A stretch of DNA of 53,374 nt from a virus: the IMG/VR virus record IMGVR_UViG_3300034994_000033, positions 1 through 53,374 of that record. One strand, written 5' to 3'. The stretch's first letter is position 1. Each line of letters opens with the position of its first letter. Shown here in pieces: positions 1-6,289 of this stretch. A program made the translations under genes and the position numbers. Under the pieces are notes generated by a model. That model was given only the letters and a program-made list of their open reading frames with translations. It had not been told where the DNA came from and searched no databases.

Positions 1-103
1 GTATGAGGGGCATATTTTCCACGAGGAAATGATCAAGAAGGGGTTTCAAGAAACCGCCGTGGACACCTGCCTATTTCTGATAAATAAGCCCCTATGGGCA
101 TAA
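1..103 (+). CDS. Adenine DNA methyltransferase, copy A, 3' end
   Basis: This is the last third of a gene identical to bases 3095-3197, the end of the complete copy at 2631-3197. Base 1 falls inside a codon, so the gene is cut by the contig end. Its 5' end is at 53266-53374, with about 355 bp missing between. The shared sequence stops exactly at TAAC (101-104). After it this copy runs into an attC-like palindrome, while the other copy runs into the intI leader. The TAA stop forms part of the recombination core. Confidence 0.85.
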   Translation, partial: YEGHIFHEEMIKKGFQETAVDTCLFLINKPLWA

Positions 104-148
104 CGGCCAAAGGGTAAGCGGTGCAACCGCTTCACCCGATGGTTAGAT
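98..148. other. attC-like site A
   Basis: The left box GCATAAC (98-104) and right box GTTAGAT (142-148) enclose an imperfect palindrome. Its arms AAGCGGT and ACCGCTT are extended by GGGT and CACCC with one bulged base, like the extrahelical bases of attC sites. The right box pairs over 10 bases with the end of the same cassette (TAATCTAAC, ending at 544). Confidence 0.8.
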
Positions 149-166
149 TACGAAAGGAGCGACAGC

Positions 167-538
167 ATGACAGACGAGCAAACATATTTCCGAGCGTTGC
201 AGAAAATTCAGAACGGTTGCTACTGCTACACCCTTGCACAGATAAAGGCAATCGTTGATGACGCATTAAACCCTGTGCCGCAATATGAGGATGTAGAGGT
301 TGTCAGGTTTGAGTGCCTGACTTGTGGATTCATTGAGGTCGAAGACTGCACATCTCCAAACGAGTGTTGCCGGAATGATGCACGAATTACACTGAAAGGC
401 TCATATAGCGTGAGGAAAAAGCCCAAAGAGTTTCGCCGTGAAGAAATCGCATTTGATATGAATTTCATTGAGGCTCTTGTATGTGGCGGTAAACGTATCC
501 CGCTATCGGCTAAATATTACGCAGAGTGGGCAGAGTAA
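167..538 (+). CDS. Cassette protein with a zinc-ribbon-like motif
   Basis: This 123-residue protein of unknown function is the only gene of its cassette. The start is preceded by AAAGGAG at 153-159. Residues around 48-69 hold a CLTC pair followed by C and CC, which could bind zinc. The rest is charged, with a basic stretch (RKKPKEFRREE), and there is no signal peptide or membrane segment. The stop lies just before the next core site. No enzymatic motif is visible. Confidence 0.75.
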   Translation: MTDEQTYFRALQKIQNGCYCYTLAQIKAIVDDALNPVPQYEDVEVVRFECLTCGFIEVEDCTSPNECCRNDARITLKGSYSVRKKPKEFRREEIAFDMNFIEALVCGGKRIPLSAKYYAEWAE

Positions 539-600
539 TCTAACGGGTCTGTGGCTGACCCGCCGGGGTTCATCGGGCGGTGTCCGGCCACTGGTTAGCG
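538..600. other. attC-like site B
   Basis: The left box ATCTAAC (538-544) and right box GTTAGCG (594-600) enclose a long palindrome. The stems GTGGC/GCCAC and CCCGCC/GGGCGG are separated by unpaired bases. The right box and following bases (GTTAGCGATA) are the exact reverse complement of TATCGCTAAC at the end of the same cassette (to 908). Confidence 0.85.
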
Positions 601-628
601 ATATTTCAGCAAAATCAAGGAGATAATC

Positions 629-898
629 ATGCAACCTCGTAGACTGTACTGGACAAGCATTGCCACTTTTGACGAGAAAAACGAGCCGGGACACACTGAT
701 TACGTTCGCCGCGAAGTGCGCTCACGGCTGAAAGATTTGATTGCCGACGAATCAATCAAGATTGCCACTCGTGATCGGGATCATGACGGATGCAGAGAGT
801 TTACGGCTTCGCTGTATGTTCTGACTGATACCGAGATGAAAGAGTTTGTTGATTACATAAACCGTCAAGCGTGTAAGGGATTGCCGGTCATTTTGTAG
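629..898 (+). CDS. Hypothetical cassette protein
   Basis: This 89-residue acidic and basic protein is the only gene of its cassette. AAGGAG lies 7 bases before the ATG. It contains RDRDHDGCREFTASLYVLTD and otherwise no recognised motif. It has no signal peptide or membrane segment. It may be a small alpha/beta protein, but I do not recognise the family. Confidence 0.7.
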   Translation: MQPRRLYWTSIATFDEKNEPGHTDYVRREVRSRLKDLIADESIKIATRDRDHDGCREFTASLYVLTDTEMKEFVDYINRQACKGLPVIL

Positions 899-901
899 TA
901 T

Positions 902-959
902 CGCTAACGGGTAGCCGATGACCGGACGGCTTTTGTTCCGGTCGATGGGCGGGTTATGC
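902..959. other. attC-like site C
   Basis: The left box is CGCTAAC (902-908) and the right box GTTATGC (953-959). Between them is a perfect 7-bp stem GACCGGA/TCCGGTC around a CGGCTTTTGT loop. The right box is complementary over 7 bases to GCATAAC (1395-1401), the end of the same two-gene cassette. Confidence 0.85.
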
Positions 960-987
960 CCGTCAATTATTCATCATGGAGGAAGTT

Positions 988-1209
988 ATGTCAAAATCAA
1001 AAGCTCCCGCAATACACGTCGGAAATATTATCAACGCGGCAACTCGTAACGAACTCACGGAATATGTGAAAGACATATTTACTGCTGGCAGAGAGACTGA
1101 CCAATCTGGCGCAACAATACGCCACGCGCTCTCAATGTTTTCTGAATGCCAAGAAGTAAAAAATCTCTCAATTTCAAATTGCAACTTCACGAACGGGGTT
1201 AAGGCATGA
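988..1209 (+). CDS. Hypothetical cassette protein
   Basis: This 73-residue protein is the first gene of a two-gene cassette. The ATG at 988 is chosen over the one at 976 because GGAGGA lies between the two, well placed for 988. The stop overlaps the next start (ATGA, 1206-1209), so translation is probably coupled. The sequence is helical with one central amphipathic stretch. No family is recognised. Confidence 0.65.
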   Translation: MSKSKAPAIHVGNIINAATRNELTEYVKDIFTAGRETDQSGATIRHALSMFSECQEVKNLSISNCNFTNGVKA

Positions 1210-1400
1210 ATACCAATTCAAAAACAACATATATCCTGCTAGATCGGGGGACAGAGGATAAGGAGTTGTTGGGAGACATCAACCGGATATTTTCAGACCT
1301 TGGCGAACCATCCATTAAAAATATTGCAGTACGGTACCCAAAGCTATTGGAGTTCAAGCAATATTTACAAGATGAAGTGGAAATGGAAGCATCCGCATAA
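1206..1400 (+). CDS. Small acidic cassette protein
   Basis: This 64-residue protein is the second gene of the cassette, and its ATG overlaps the upstream stop. It is rich in acidic residues and predicted helical, with no motif I can name. Its TAA stop is the TAA of the recombination core GCATAAC, an arrangement shared by several genes of the array. Confidence 0.65.
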   Translation: MNTNSKTTYILLDRGTEDKELLGDINRIFSDLGEPSIKNIAVRYPKLLEFKQYLQDEVEMEASA

Positions 1401-1452
1401 CGGCTTGAGCTGACCAGACGGCTTTTCGGTCTGGTCGAGCGTTTGGTTATAA
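1395..1452. other. attC-like site D
   Basis: The left box is GCATAAC (1395-1401) and the right box GTTATAA (1446-1452). A perfect 8-bp stem GACCAGAC/GTCTGGTC surrounds GGCTTTTCG, close in design to site C. The right side GTTATAATGC is the exact reverse complement of GCATTATAAC at 2607-2616, the far end of the same three-gene cassette. Confidence 0.88.
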
Positions 1453-1487
1453 TGCGTCTGGCTGGATAGCGAAAAGGAGGGTTAACC

Positions 1488-1673
1488 GTGGAATGCCCTA
1501 ATTGTTTCCCTGATACCACCAATGTTGGATGCCCTCTCTGTCGGGGAAATTACTTCTTTGATTCCTGTTGTGACGAAATACAAGATGACGATGACGGTTA
1601 CGAAGATGACGATGACGGTTACGACCTGAACGATTACGAAGAAGATTGCAGGGTCAACAGGGGGCAAGGATGA
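1488..1673 (+). CDS. Small Cys-rich, Asp-rich cassette protein
   Basis: This 61-residue protein starts at GTG after AAGGAGG (1475-1481). The N-terminus carries CPNC and CPLC pairs, a zinc ribbon. The middle is strongly acidic because an 18-bp unit coding DDDDGYE is repeated (about 1583-1626). The stop overlaps the next ATG. The acidic half could mimic DNA, but that is only a thought from composition. Confidence 0.65.
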   Translation: MECPNCFPDTTNVGCPLCRGNYFFDSCCDEIQDDDDGYEDDDDGYDLNDYEEDCRVNRGQG

Positions 1674-1951
1674 ACTTAAAGGAACAGGCGGAGCAATTTG
1701 CAGGGTCTTACACCCACCGACCAGCTGAAGCTTGTGTTCTGGTAAGGGAACTTCTGAATGAGATATTAAATCTTGAAACGGACTTGGCAAGCAAGAAAGC
1801 CGTTATCGCTGAACAGGCGGGCGTCCGCAAAAAGACCGCGATTGAGGCAATCGGTATTGTTCAAGAGTGGCGCAACAGCAACAAGCTGATTGACAAGCTG
1901 GTGCATACATTCGGTGTTTACGATGACATTTACGGCAAGAAGGAAGCATAA
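1670..1951 (+). CDS. Hypothetical helical cassette protein
   Basis: This 93-residue protein is translationally coupled to the upstream zinc-ribbon gene (ATGA overlap). It is predicted to be mostly helical with a coiled-coil-like centre (LLNEILNLETDLASKK). It lies between a small zinc protein and a DNA methyltransferase in one three-gene cassette, so it may assist one of them. No family is recognised. Confidence 0.65.
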   Translation: MNLKEQAEQFAGSYTHRPAEACVLVRELLNEILNLETDLASKKAVIAEQAGVRKKTAIEAIGIVQEWRNSNKLIDKLVHTFGVYDDIYGKKEA

Positions 1952-1952
1952 A

Positions 1953-2615
1953 GTGGAAAAAGTTATTATCGGAAATGCAACTCTGTTCAAGGGAAACTGC
2001 ATGGCTGGACTGATTGACGCGGCTGATGGACAATTCAGCCTTGCAATAGTTGACCCGCCGTATGGTTTGGGAAAAAAGATCACGGCAGGCGGCACATGGA
2101 GCGCAAAACATGCCAAGGCAAACCCTCAAGGCTTTGAATGGGATGTTGCACCGACTTTCGAGTATTTCCACCGGCTAAAAAGAGTGACTACAAATCAAAT
2201 AATTTGGGGCGCAAATTACTTCGCGATGCCGCCGTGTAGAGGCTTCATCGTCTGGGACAAGGGAGTTTTATTCGGATCAGGGCAAACGTTCGCAGAGGGT
2301 GAATACGCTTGGACGAGTTTTGACCGTAATGCCAAAATCACAAGGGTTATGCCGCTTATGGGTTTTCTTTGCAGAGGCGTGGAAGAACGCATACACCCGA
2401 CACAAAAGCCGGTTTCACTGTATCGGTGGTTGTTGGCAAACTATGCAATAGCAGGAGATACGATACTTGACACGCACATGGGCAGCGGAAGCAGCGTGAT
2501 TGCCTGTCTTGACGCTGGGCTGGCCATCACCGCCTACGAAGCGAATCAAGAATATTTCGATTTGGCTTGTGAAAGAATAGAGAGATCACAGCAACAAATG
2601 AAATTAGCATTATAA
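1953..2615 (+). CDS. Beta-class DNA methyltransferase (N4-C or N6-A)
   Basis: This 220-residue SAM-dependent enzyme would methylate an exocyclic amino group of DNA. DPPY (residues 34-37) comes first. HPTQKP (148-153) and the SAM-binding DTHMGSGS (173-180) follow; this permuted order marks the beta class. The start is taken as GTG 1953, one base after the upstream stop, because the longer reading overlaps that gene by 60 bases. No restriction enzyme is nearby, so it is an orphan enzyme. A role in protecting phage DNA from host restriction is inferred. It is the last gene of the largest cassette, and its TAA is part of the core TTATAAC. Confidence 0.85.
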   Translation: MEKVIIGNATLFKGNCMAGLIDAADGQFSLAIVDPPYGLGKKITAGGTWSAKHAKANPQGFEWDVAPTFEYFHRLKRVTTNQIIWGANYFAMPPCRGFIVWDKGVLFGSGQTFAEGEYAWTSFDRNAKITRVMPLMGFLCRGVEERIHPTQKPVSLYRWLLANYAIAGDTILDTHMGSGSSVIACLDAGLAITAYEANQEYFDLACERIERSQQQMKLAL

Positions 2616-2667
2616 CGGAGGAGATAAGCAGTGAGCGAAGCGAATCTGATTGATCGTATTGTTATGC
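2610..2667. other. attC-like site E (divergent)
   Basis: The left box is TTATAAC (2610-2616) and the right box GTTATGC (2661-2667). The stem is weaker than in other sites: GATAAGCAG pairs with CTGATTGATC with one bulge and one mismatch. The methyltransferase start codon lies inside this site. The segment from TAAC onward is identical to that at 53248, upstream of the other copy, so this attC moves with the gene that follows it. Confidence 0.65.
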
Positions 2668-3197
2668 CGGTTGTCGATCTGAATATGCTCCGGGCATACA
2701 AGAAAAAATTCAACTTCTTCGAGACCCCGGAAGTGTTAGCCGACCAAATGGCTGGCTTTTTGGATGGACTGGGCCGCAATGCCCGAATATTGGAGCCATC
2801 CGCTGGAATGGGGGCACTGATACGGGCAATTGAAAGGGCGATGCTGTTTCTGCCGCAGATTGATTACTGCGAGATACAAGAAGAATTTGCAGCCATTCTT
2901 TCCACGTATAACCGCGTCGGTTCTGATTTTATGCAATACAAGCCGGGGCCGGTATATGACGCCGTGATTATAAATCCGCCGTACAAAAACAAGCTGGCCG
3001 AACTGCACGTAGACCATGCCTGGAATTGCATAAAGCCGGGCGGCTGGATCGTGGCACTTGTAGGAAAAACGGCGGGAAGCTACATAGGCTCAGAGTATGA
3101 GGGGCATATTTTCCACGAGGAAATGATCAAGAAGGGGTTTCAAGAAACCGCCGTGGACACCTGCCTATTTCTGATAAATAAGCCCCTATGGGCATAA
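2631..3197 (+). CDS. Gamma-class-like adenine DNA methyltransferase, copy B (complete)
   Basis: This 188-residue protein resembles N6-adenine methyltransferases: a SAM-binding motif LEPSAGMG (54-61) is followed by the catalytic NPPY (115-118). It lacks an obvious target-recognition domain, so it is a minimal enzyme or needs a partner. GGAGGAG precedes the GTG start by 7 bases; an alternative ATG is at 2664 in the attC box. It is the cassette next to intI. An identical second copy is split across the contig ends. A role in phage DNA modification is inferred. Confidence 0.85.
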   Translation: MSEANLIDRIVMPVVDLNMLRAYKKKFNFFETPEVLADQMAGFLDGLGRNARILEPSAGMGALIRAIERAMLFLPQIDYCEIQEEFAAILSTYNRVGSDFMQYKPGPVYDAVIINPPYKNKLAELHVDHAWNCIKPGGWIVALVGKTAGSYIGSEYEGHIFHEEMIKKGFQETAVDTCLFLINKPLWA

Positions 3198-3256
3198 CTT
3201 CTGATTATGCAGCCTTCTGGCGGGATAACGGGAAAAACTTTTGAAAGGAGAAAACC
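3198..3256 (-). other. Candidate attI region
   Basis: This 59-bp leader lies between the cassette-proximal methyltransferase and intI. On the minus strand the junction reads AAG, then GTTATGCCC, fitting a G/TT crossover where attI meets the first cassette. A second core-like GTTATCC lies 29 bases closer to intI. There is no attC-type palindrome here, as expected for attI. The region also carries AAAGGAG, the intI ribosome binding site. The position and core support the call; recombination has not been shown. Confidence 0.55.
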
Positions 3257-4420
3257 ATGCAACCTACTAAAATCAGAACACAATACACCTTTGCTCAACG
3301 TGATAATGAAATCCTGAAAAGCCCCCGTGTTGCTGGCTGGCTCTCTGATCTCCAAAAAGAATTTGCCGTCCACCACACCGACCCAAAAACCCAGAAATCC
3401 TACCGCCGAGTGATCATCCGCTTTATCCTCTGGAAAATCAAAGGCCAGTGCATGGATGATTTTGATACCGCCATGCGTAATTATCTGACCATGCGGGCGG
3501 ATAAAGATCAAATTGCCGCCAGTACCCAGAATGTTGATTTCAACGCCCTGCTGTTTTTCTGCCGGCACGTCCTGAAAAAAGAGCTCGGTAAGATCGATGC
3601 CGCCCGGGCCAAGCGGTCACAACACCTCTACGTGATCCTGTCGCGGGAAGAAGTCCGATCGATCATCGCGGCATCCACCGACGTCTACAAACTCATCAAC
3701 TCCCTGATGTACGGCTGCGGCCTCCGGGTAGAAGTCGATTGCCTGGAAATCAGGGTGAAAGATGTTGATCTTGCCCGTGGCAAGCTGGATATCCGTGATA
3801 GTAAGCACGGCAGCGCCCGTGAATTGGATATTCCTCTGGCGTGTGTCGATTTCCTTCGACTCCAGATAGAAGCCTGCAAGCGCGTTCATGATGCCGATCT
3901 GGCCGCCGGCTTCGGCGAGGTGGATCTGCCTGGTGCTTATGGCCGAAAAAATCCCGGCGCCTCCAAGGATTTTGGCTGGCAATATCTGTTTTTTGCTCAG
4001 TCGAGATGGGTCAACAAGGACGGCAGACAAGGCCGGCCACATATCCACGTTTCAGCGGTTCAGGACGCGTTCAAGATGGTCCGTAAATCACTCAGTATCT
4101 ACAAACCAGCCACTCCACACTGTATGCGTCATTCTTATGCAACACACATGTTGGAGGATGGTGTGGATATTCGTAAACTACAAAAGTTACTTGGTCACCG
4201 GAAAGTCGAGACAACGGAAGTCTACACACAGTTTACTCAGGGTGCGGGCATCCGCAGCCCGCTGGACCGTATTCTTGGTATTGCAGGAGATCTGTTACCG
4301 GTAAACGTTGGCGCGGATGTTCGGCGGTGGCTCGTGTCTTTTGCCTCAAAACTAAACATCACACAAGAAGAAGCCGCCGCACAGGTTCTGTCAATGGCTG
4401 CTCATGGGGGCATCCTGTGA
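3257..4420 (+). CDS. intI: Integron-type tyrosine recombinase (IntI)
   Basis: This 387-residue site-specific recombinase would insert and excise the adjoining cassettes at attI and attC. The catalytic set is complete: R157, K183, H288, R291, H314, Y323. Residues 211-243 (HDADLAAGFGEVDLP, then RKNPGASKDFGWQY) match the extra helix found in IntI but not in XerC/D. The following GAGIRSPLDR also matches the IntI pattern after the tyrosine. The protein runs about 50 residues beyond the usual IntI end. It faces the same way as the cassette genes and overlaps the next replication-operon gene by 4 bases, so it is probably made with the early phage genes. Confidence 0.92.
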   Translation: MQPTKIRTQYTFAQRDNEILKSPRVAGWLSDLQKEFAVHHTDPKTQKSYRRVIIRFILWKIKGQCMDDFDTAMRNYLTMRADKDQIAASTQNVDFNALLFFCRHVLKKELGKIDAARAKRSQHLYVILSREEVRSIIAASTDVYKLINSLMYGCGLRVEVDCLEIRVKDVDLARGKLDIRDSKHGSARELDIPLACVDFLRLQIEACKRVHDADLAAGFGEVDLPGAYGRKNPGASKDFGWQYLFFAQSRWVNKDGRQGRPHIHVSAVQDAFKMVRKSLSIYKPATPHCMRHSYATHMLEDGVDIRKLQKLLGHRKVETTEVYTQFTQGAGIRSPLDRILGIAGDLLPVNVGADVRRWLVSFASKLNITQEEAAAQVLSMAAHGGIL

Positions 4421-4689
4421 ATCAAGACCACCTTTATCAATTTCCCGCTACCCGTTTTGTCTCAAATTCTCTCTGGTGTCAATGGTGGCATTTATTATCT
4501 GAAGTTCTTGAAATCGGCTGGGAGTTGCTGGTCGGCAATCTGCAGCGGGCCGCAAATGAGTCGTGGGATGCCAGTCAGAGCAACGAAACGTTGCGGAGGA
4601 TCCTGTCCGGCCAGGGGGCGGATATTGAAATGGCACGGGAACAGGTTGTCAAGGGTTGTCAAGAGCGCGGGTATTATCAGGCGTTATAG
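4417..4689 (+). CDS. Hypothetical protein coupled to intI
   Basis: This 90-residue protein starts at GTG 4417, overlapping the intI stop (GTGA). It has a tryptophan-rich segment (WCQWWHLLSEVLEIGWELL) and an acidic helical C-terminus. Overlap with intI suggests coupled expression, so it could be an accessory factor for the recombinase or merely a replication-operon gene. No family is recognised. Confidence 0.65.
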   Translation: MNQDHLYQFPATRFVSNSLWCQWWHLLSEVLEIGWELLVGNLQRAANESWDASQSNETLRRILSGQGADIEMAREQVVKGCQERGYYQAL

Positions 4690-4723
4690 GTTGTAGCATA
4701 CTCCACTGCCGAGGTTCTTTTTA

Positions 4724-5644
4724 ATGGAATGGTTTAGATGGTATGGCGGGACGTTCAATGATCCGAAATTGCAGTGGGTAGCCAGTAAGTCGTGCCAGAC
4801 GGTGGCGTCGGTTCTGGCGGTATGGGTGGCTGTCCTGGAGCGGGCCAACGGTAACGAGCTCCGAGGCTGCTGCGCCGGTCTTGATTTTGAGTCGTTGGAT
4901 ATTGCCCTCGGCCTGGAGGATGGTGCTACGTGCGATATTTATCAAACGATGACGCGCAAGGCGATGATTATCGAGGGTGATATGGTTGCCGCCTGGGACA
5001 AGCGCCAACCAAAACGGGAGGACGAAACAGCGGCGGAGCGAAAGAAAACGTATAGGGATAGAGTGAAGTTGGAGAATGAAAACGAGCAGTTACGTGCTCA
5101 ATTACTTTCGCTGCAGTCCCACAATGTCCCACAATGTCCCACAATGTCCCATGATGTCACAACAGAGGAGAGGAGAGTAGAAGAGAAGAGAGAAGAAGAA
5201 CCTTTAAAAACACAACAGCAACACGCGAGCGCGGTTGAACAATTGGCCGAGGCGGTTGAAGAGCACCAGCAGGATCTGCTGCGGCTGTTCCCTGAGATCG
5301 ATATTCCGGTGGCGCTGGCGAAGCTGTTGCATCATTTCAGAACCAGCGAACGGCTGATTGATCCGTGGATGATAGCGCTAAAATGGTTTCAGAGGGAGTT
5401 CAAAGCATCTGCTCCACAAGCTACGGCACGGGCCTCTCCGGCAGGGCAGAAAAGCAAAGGCGTTTTGAGGGAAGAAGCGGCTATTCAAGCGGCTCGGGAA
5501 ACAATGGAGCTACTGGAGGATATGCGGAATGGAACGAAACAAACAGGTACAGGTGTTGACGTTGTTGCTGGAAATGACAGTCGCTCTCGGGATAGAACCG
5601 CTTTCAGCCAAACGCCAAGCGCTGTATCTGAGGCATTTGGCTAA
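4724..5644 (+). CDS. Phage replication initiator (O-like)
   Basis: This 306-residue protein has the architecture of phage replication initiators. An N-terminal winged-helix-like region (residues 1-95, starting MEWFRWYGGTFNDPKLQWVA) is followed by a coiled linker with a run of Glu and Arg, then a C-terminal helical domain. The linker is encoded by four 10-bp direct repeats and a purine tract, as in lambda gene O, where the origin lies inside the gene. Its 3' end overlaps the putative helicase-loader gene by 116 bp. Function is inferred from architecture and position. Confidence 0.7.
   Translation: MEWFRWYGGTFNDPKLQWVASKSCQTVASVLAVWVAVLERANGNELRGCCAGLDFESLDIALGLEDGATCDIYQTMTRKAMIIEGDMVAAWDKRQPKREDETAAERKKTYRDRVKLENENEQLRAQLLSLQSHNVPQCPTMSHDVTTEERRVEEKREEEPLKTQQQHASAVEQLAEAVEEHQQDLLRLFPEIDIPVALAKLLHHFRTSERLIDPWMIALKWFQREFKASAPQATARASPAGQKSKGVLREEAAIQAARETMELLEDMRNGTKQTGTGVDVVAGNDSRSRDRTAFSQTPSAVSEAFG
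5117..5156 (+). repeat. Four 10-bp iterons, candidate replication origin
   Basis: TCCCACAATG occurs three times head to tail, followed by TCCCATGATG. The 10-bp period does not fit codon length, and it matches one helical turn. About 40 bp of nearly pure purine (5161-5202) follow, an easily unwound tract. Placement inside the initiator gene mirrors lambda ori. Confidence 0.65.
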
Positions 5645-5951
5645 TTGGCCGGTCGAGGCTTTGCGTTGGGCGTGCGACCGGGCGGTACAGGAATGTCGTT
5701 ATCAGGTCATGCCGGTCCCTGGGGTGTTGATCGATTATGCCCGTGCAGCACCTCGCCGGCAGGTATGCGGTGATTTGAAGCGCACGGCATTGGATCATAC
5801 GACCAGCTACAACGAAAAGTTGGCAGAGGAATCGATAAACGCGGTTATGGCGTTGTTTACTGATGATTTTGACCGTAAGGGCATGCCGCCGGTTGTTAAA
5901 ACTCCGAGTGCGGCGGAGCAGCGAGTAGCGTTGATGGCAACTGGGTTTTAA
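5529..5951 (+). CDS. Putative helicase loader / replication protein (P-like)
   Basis: This 140-residue protein has an N-terminal helical domain (LSAKRQALYLRHLANWPVEALRWACDRAVQECRYQVMPVPG). It resembles the G39P/P-type domain that loads replicative helicase onto the phage origin. It starts inside the 3' end of the initiator gene in another frame. No phage helicase is visible in the window, so recruiting the host helicase fits. Assignment is by pattern and position. Confidence 0.65.
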   Translation: MERNKQVQVLTLLLEMTVALGIEPLSAKRQALYLRHLANWPVEALRWACDRAVQECRYQVMPVPGVLIDYARAAPRRQVCGDLKRTALDHTTSYNEKLAEESINAVMALFTDDFDRKGMPPVVKTPSAAEQRVALMATGF

Positions 5952-5971
5952 TTTTATGCTGGAGGTGACGT

Positions 5972-6193
5972 GTGGGAGGTGTGACTGCAGGAGAACGGAC
6001 GGCCCTTTTGGTTGATGAGGTTCGGTGTTGTTTGTGGTGTGACGCTACTCTGGTACAGAAAGAAGGGGAGACAAAGGATAATTTCAAAAAGAGGAGGTAT
6101 TGCGATAAACGCCACAAGAGCTTGCACCAGGGGGAACTGAGAGGCCGGCAGAAGAGGCATGTGAACTGCTCATTGTCGTCAGCAAGCGTATAA
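5972..6193 (+). CDS. Small CxxC zinc-binding protein
   Basis: This 73-residue protein has CLWC followed by C and CDKRHKSLH, a likely zinc knuckle. It is the last gene of the replication operon, and a rho-independent terminator follows within 8 bases. The GTG start is preceded by GGAGGTG. It may be a late regulator or an HNH-like remnant; no catalytic HNH pattern is complete. Confidence 0.6.
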   Translation: MGGVTAGERTALLVDEVRCCLWCDATLVQKEGETKDNFKKRRYCDKRHKSLHQGELRGRQKRHVNCSLSSASV

Positions 6194-6200
6194 ACCGAAA

Positions 6201-6224
6201 GGCCGGGGAAACCCGGTCTTTTTT
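6201..6224 (+). terminator. Rho-independent terminator after replication operon
   Basis: A 7-bp stem GGCCGGG/CCCGGTC with a GAAA loop is followed by six T. It separates the intI/replication operon from the terminase operon. Confidence 0.85.
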
Positions 6225-6263
6225 GTGTTCATTATCATAGTGAATTTTTTTGTTGCGTATTCG

Positions 6264-6289
6264 TTTATGTTGCGGTAGCCCTGAAATAT
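6264..6289 (+). promoter_or_regulatory. Late control element, copy 1
   Basis: TTTATGTTGCGGTA (6264-6277) is followed by a 7-base spacer with a fixed T and then AATAT. The same 26-bp layout occurs at 24364 and 39455, each time just upstream of an operon. Here AATAT runs into the ATG annotated for terS, so either that mRNA is nearly leaderless or terS starts at 6339. Confidence 0.7.

Noticed and set aside
98-959. Rho-independent terminators between cassette genes
   Set aside because: The hairpins lack T tracts and are flanked by matched TAAC and GTTR boxes, which fits attC better.
2661-3197. Reading cassettes in the usual orientation (gene then attC, edges at the right-hand GTTR box)
   Set aside because: The two methyltransferase copies share the upstream site and differ downstream, the opposite of what this predicts.
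5117-5156. CRISPR-like array
   Set aside because: Units are 10 bp with no spacers.
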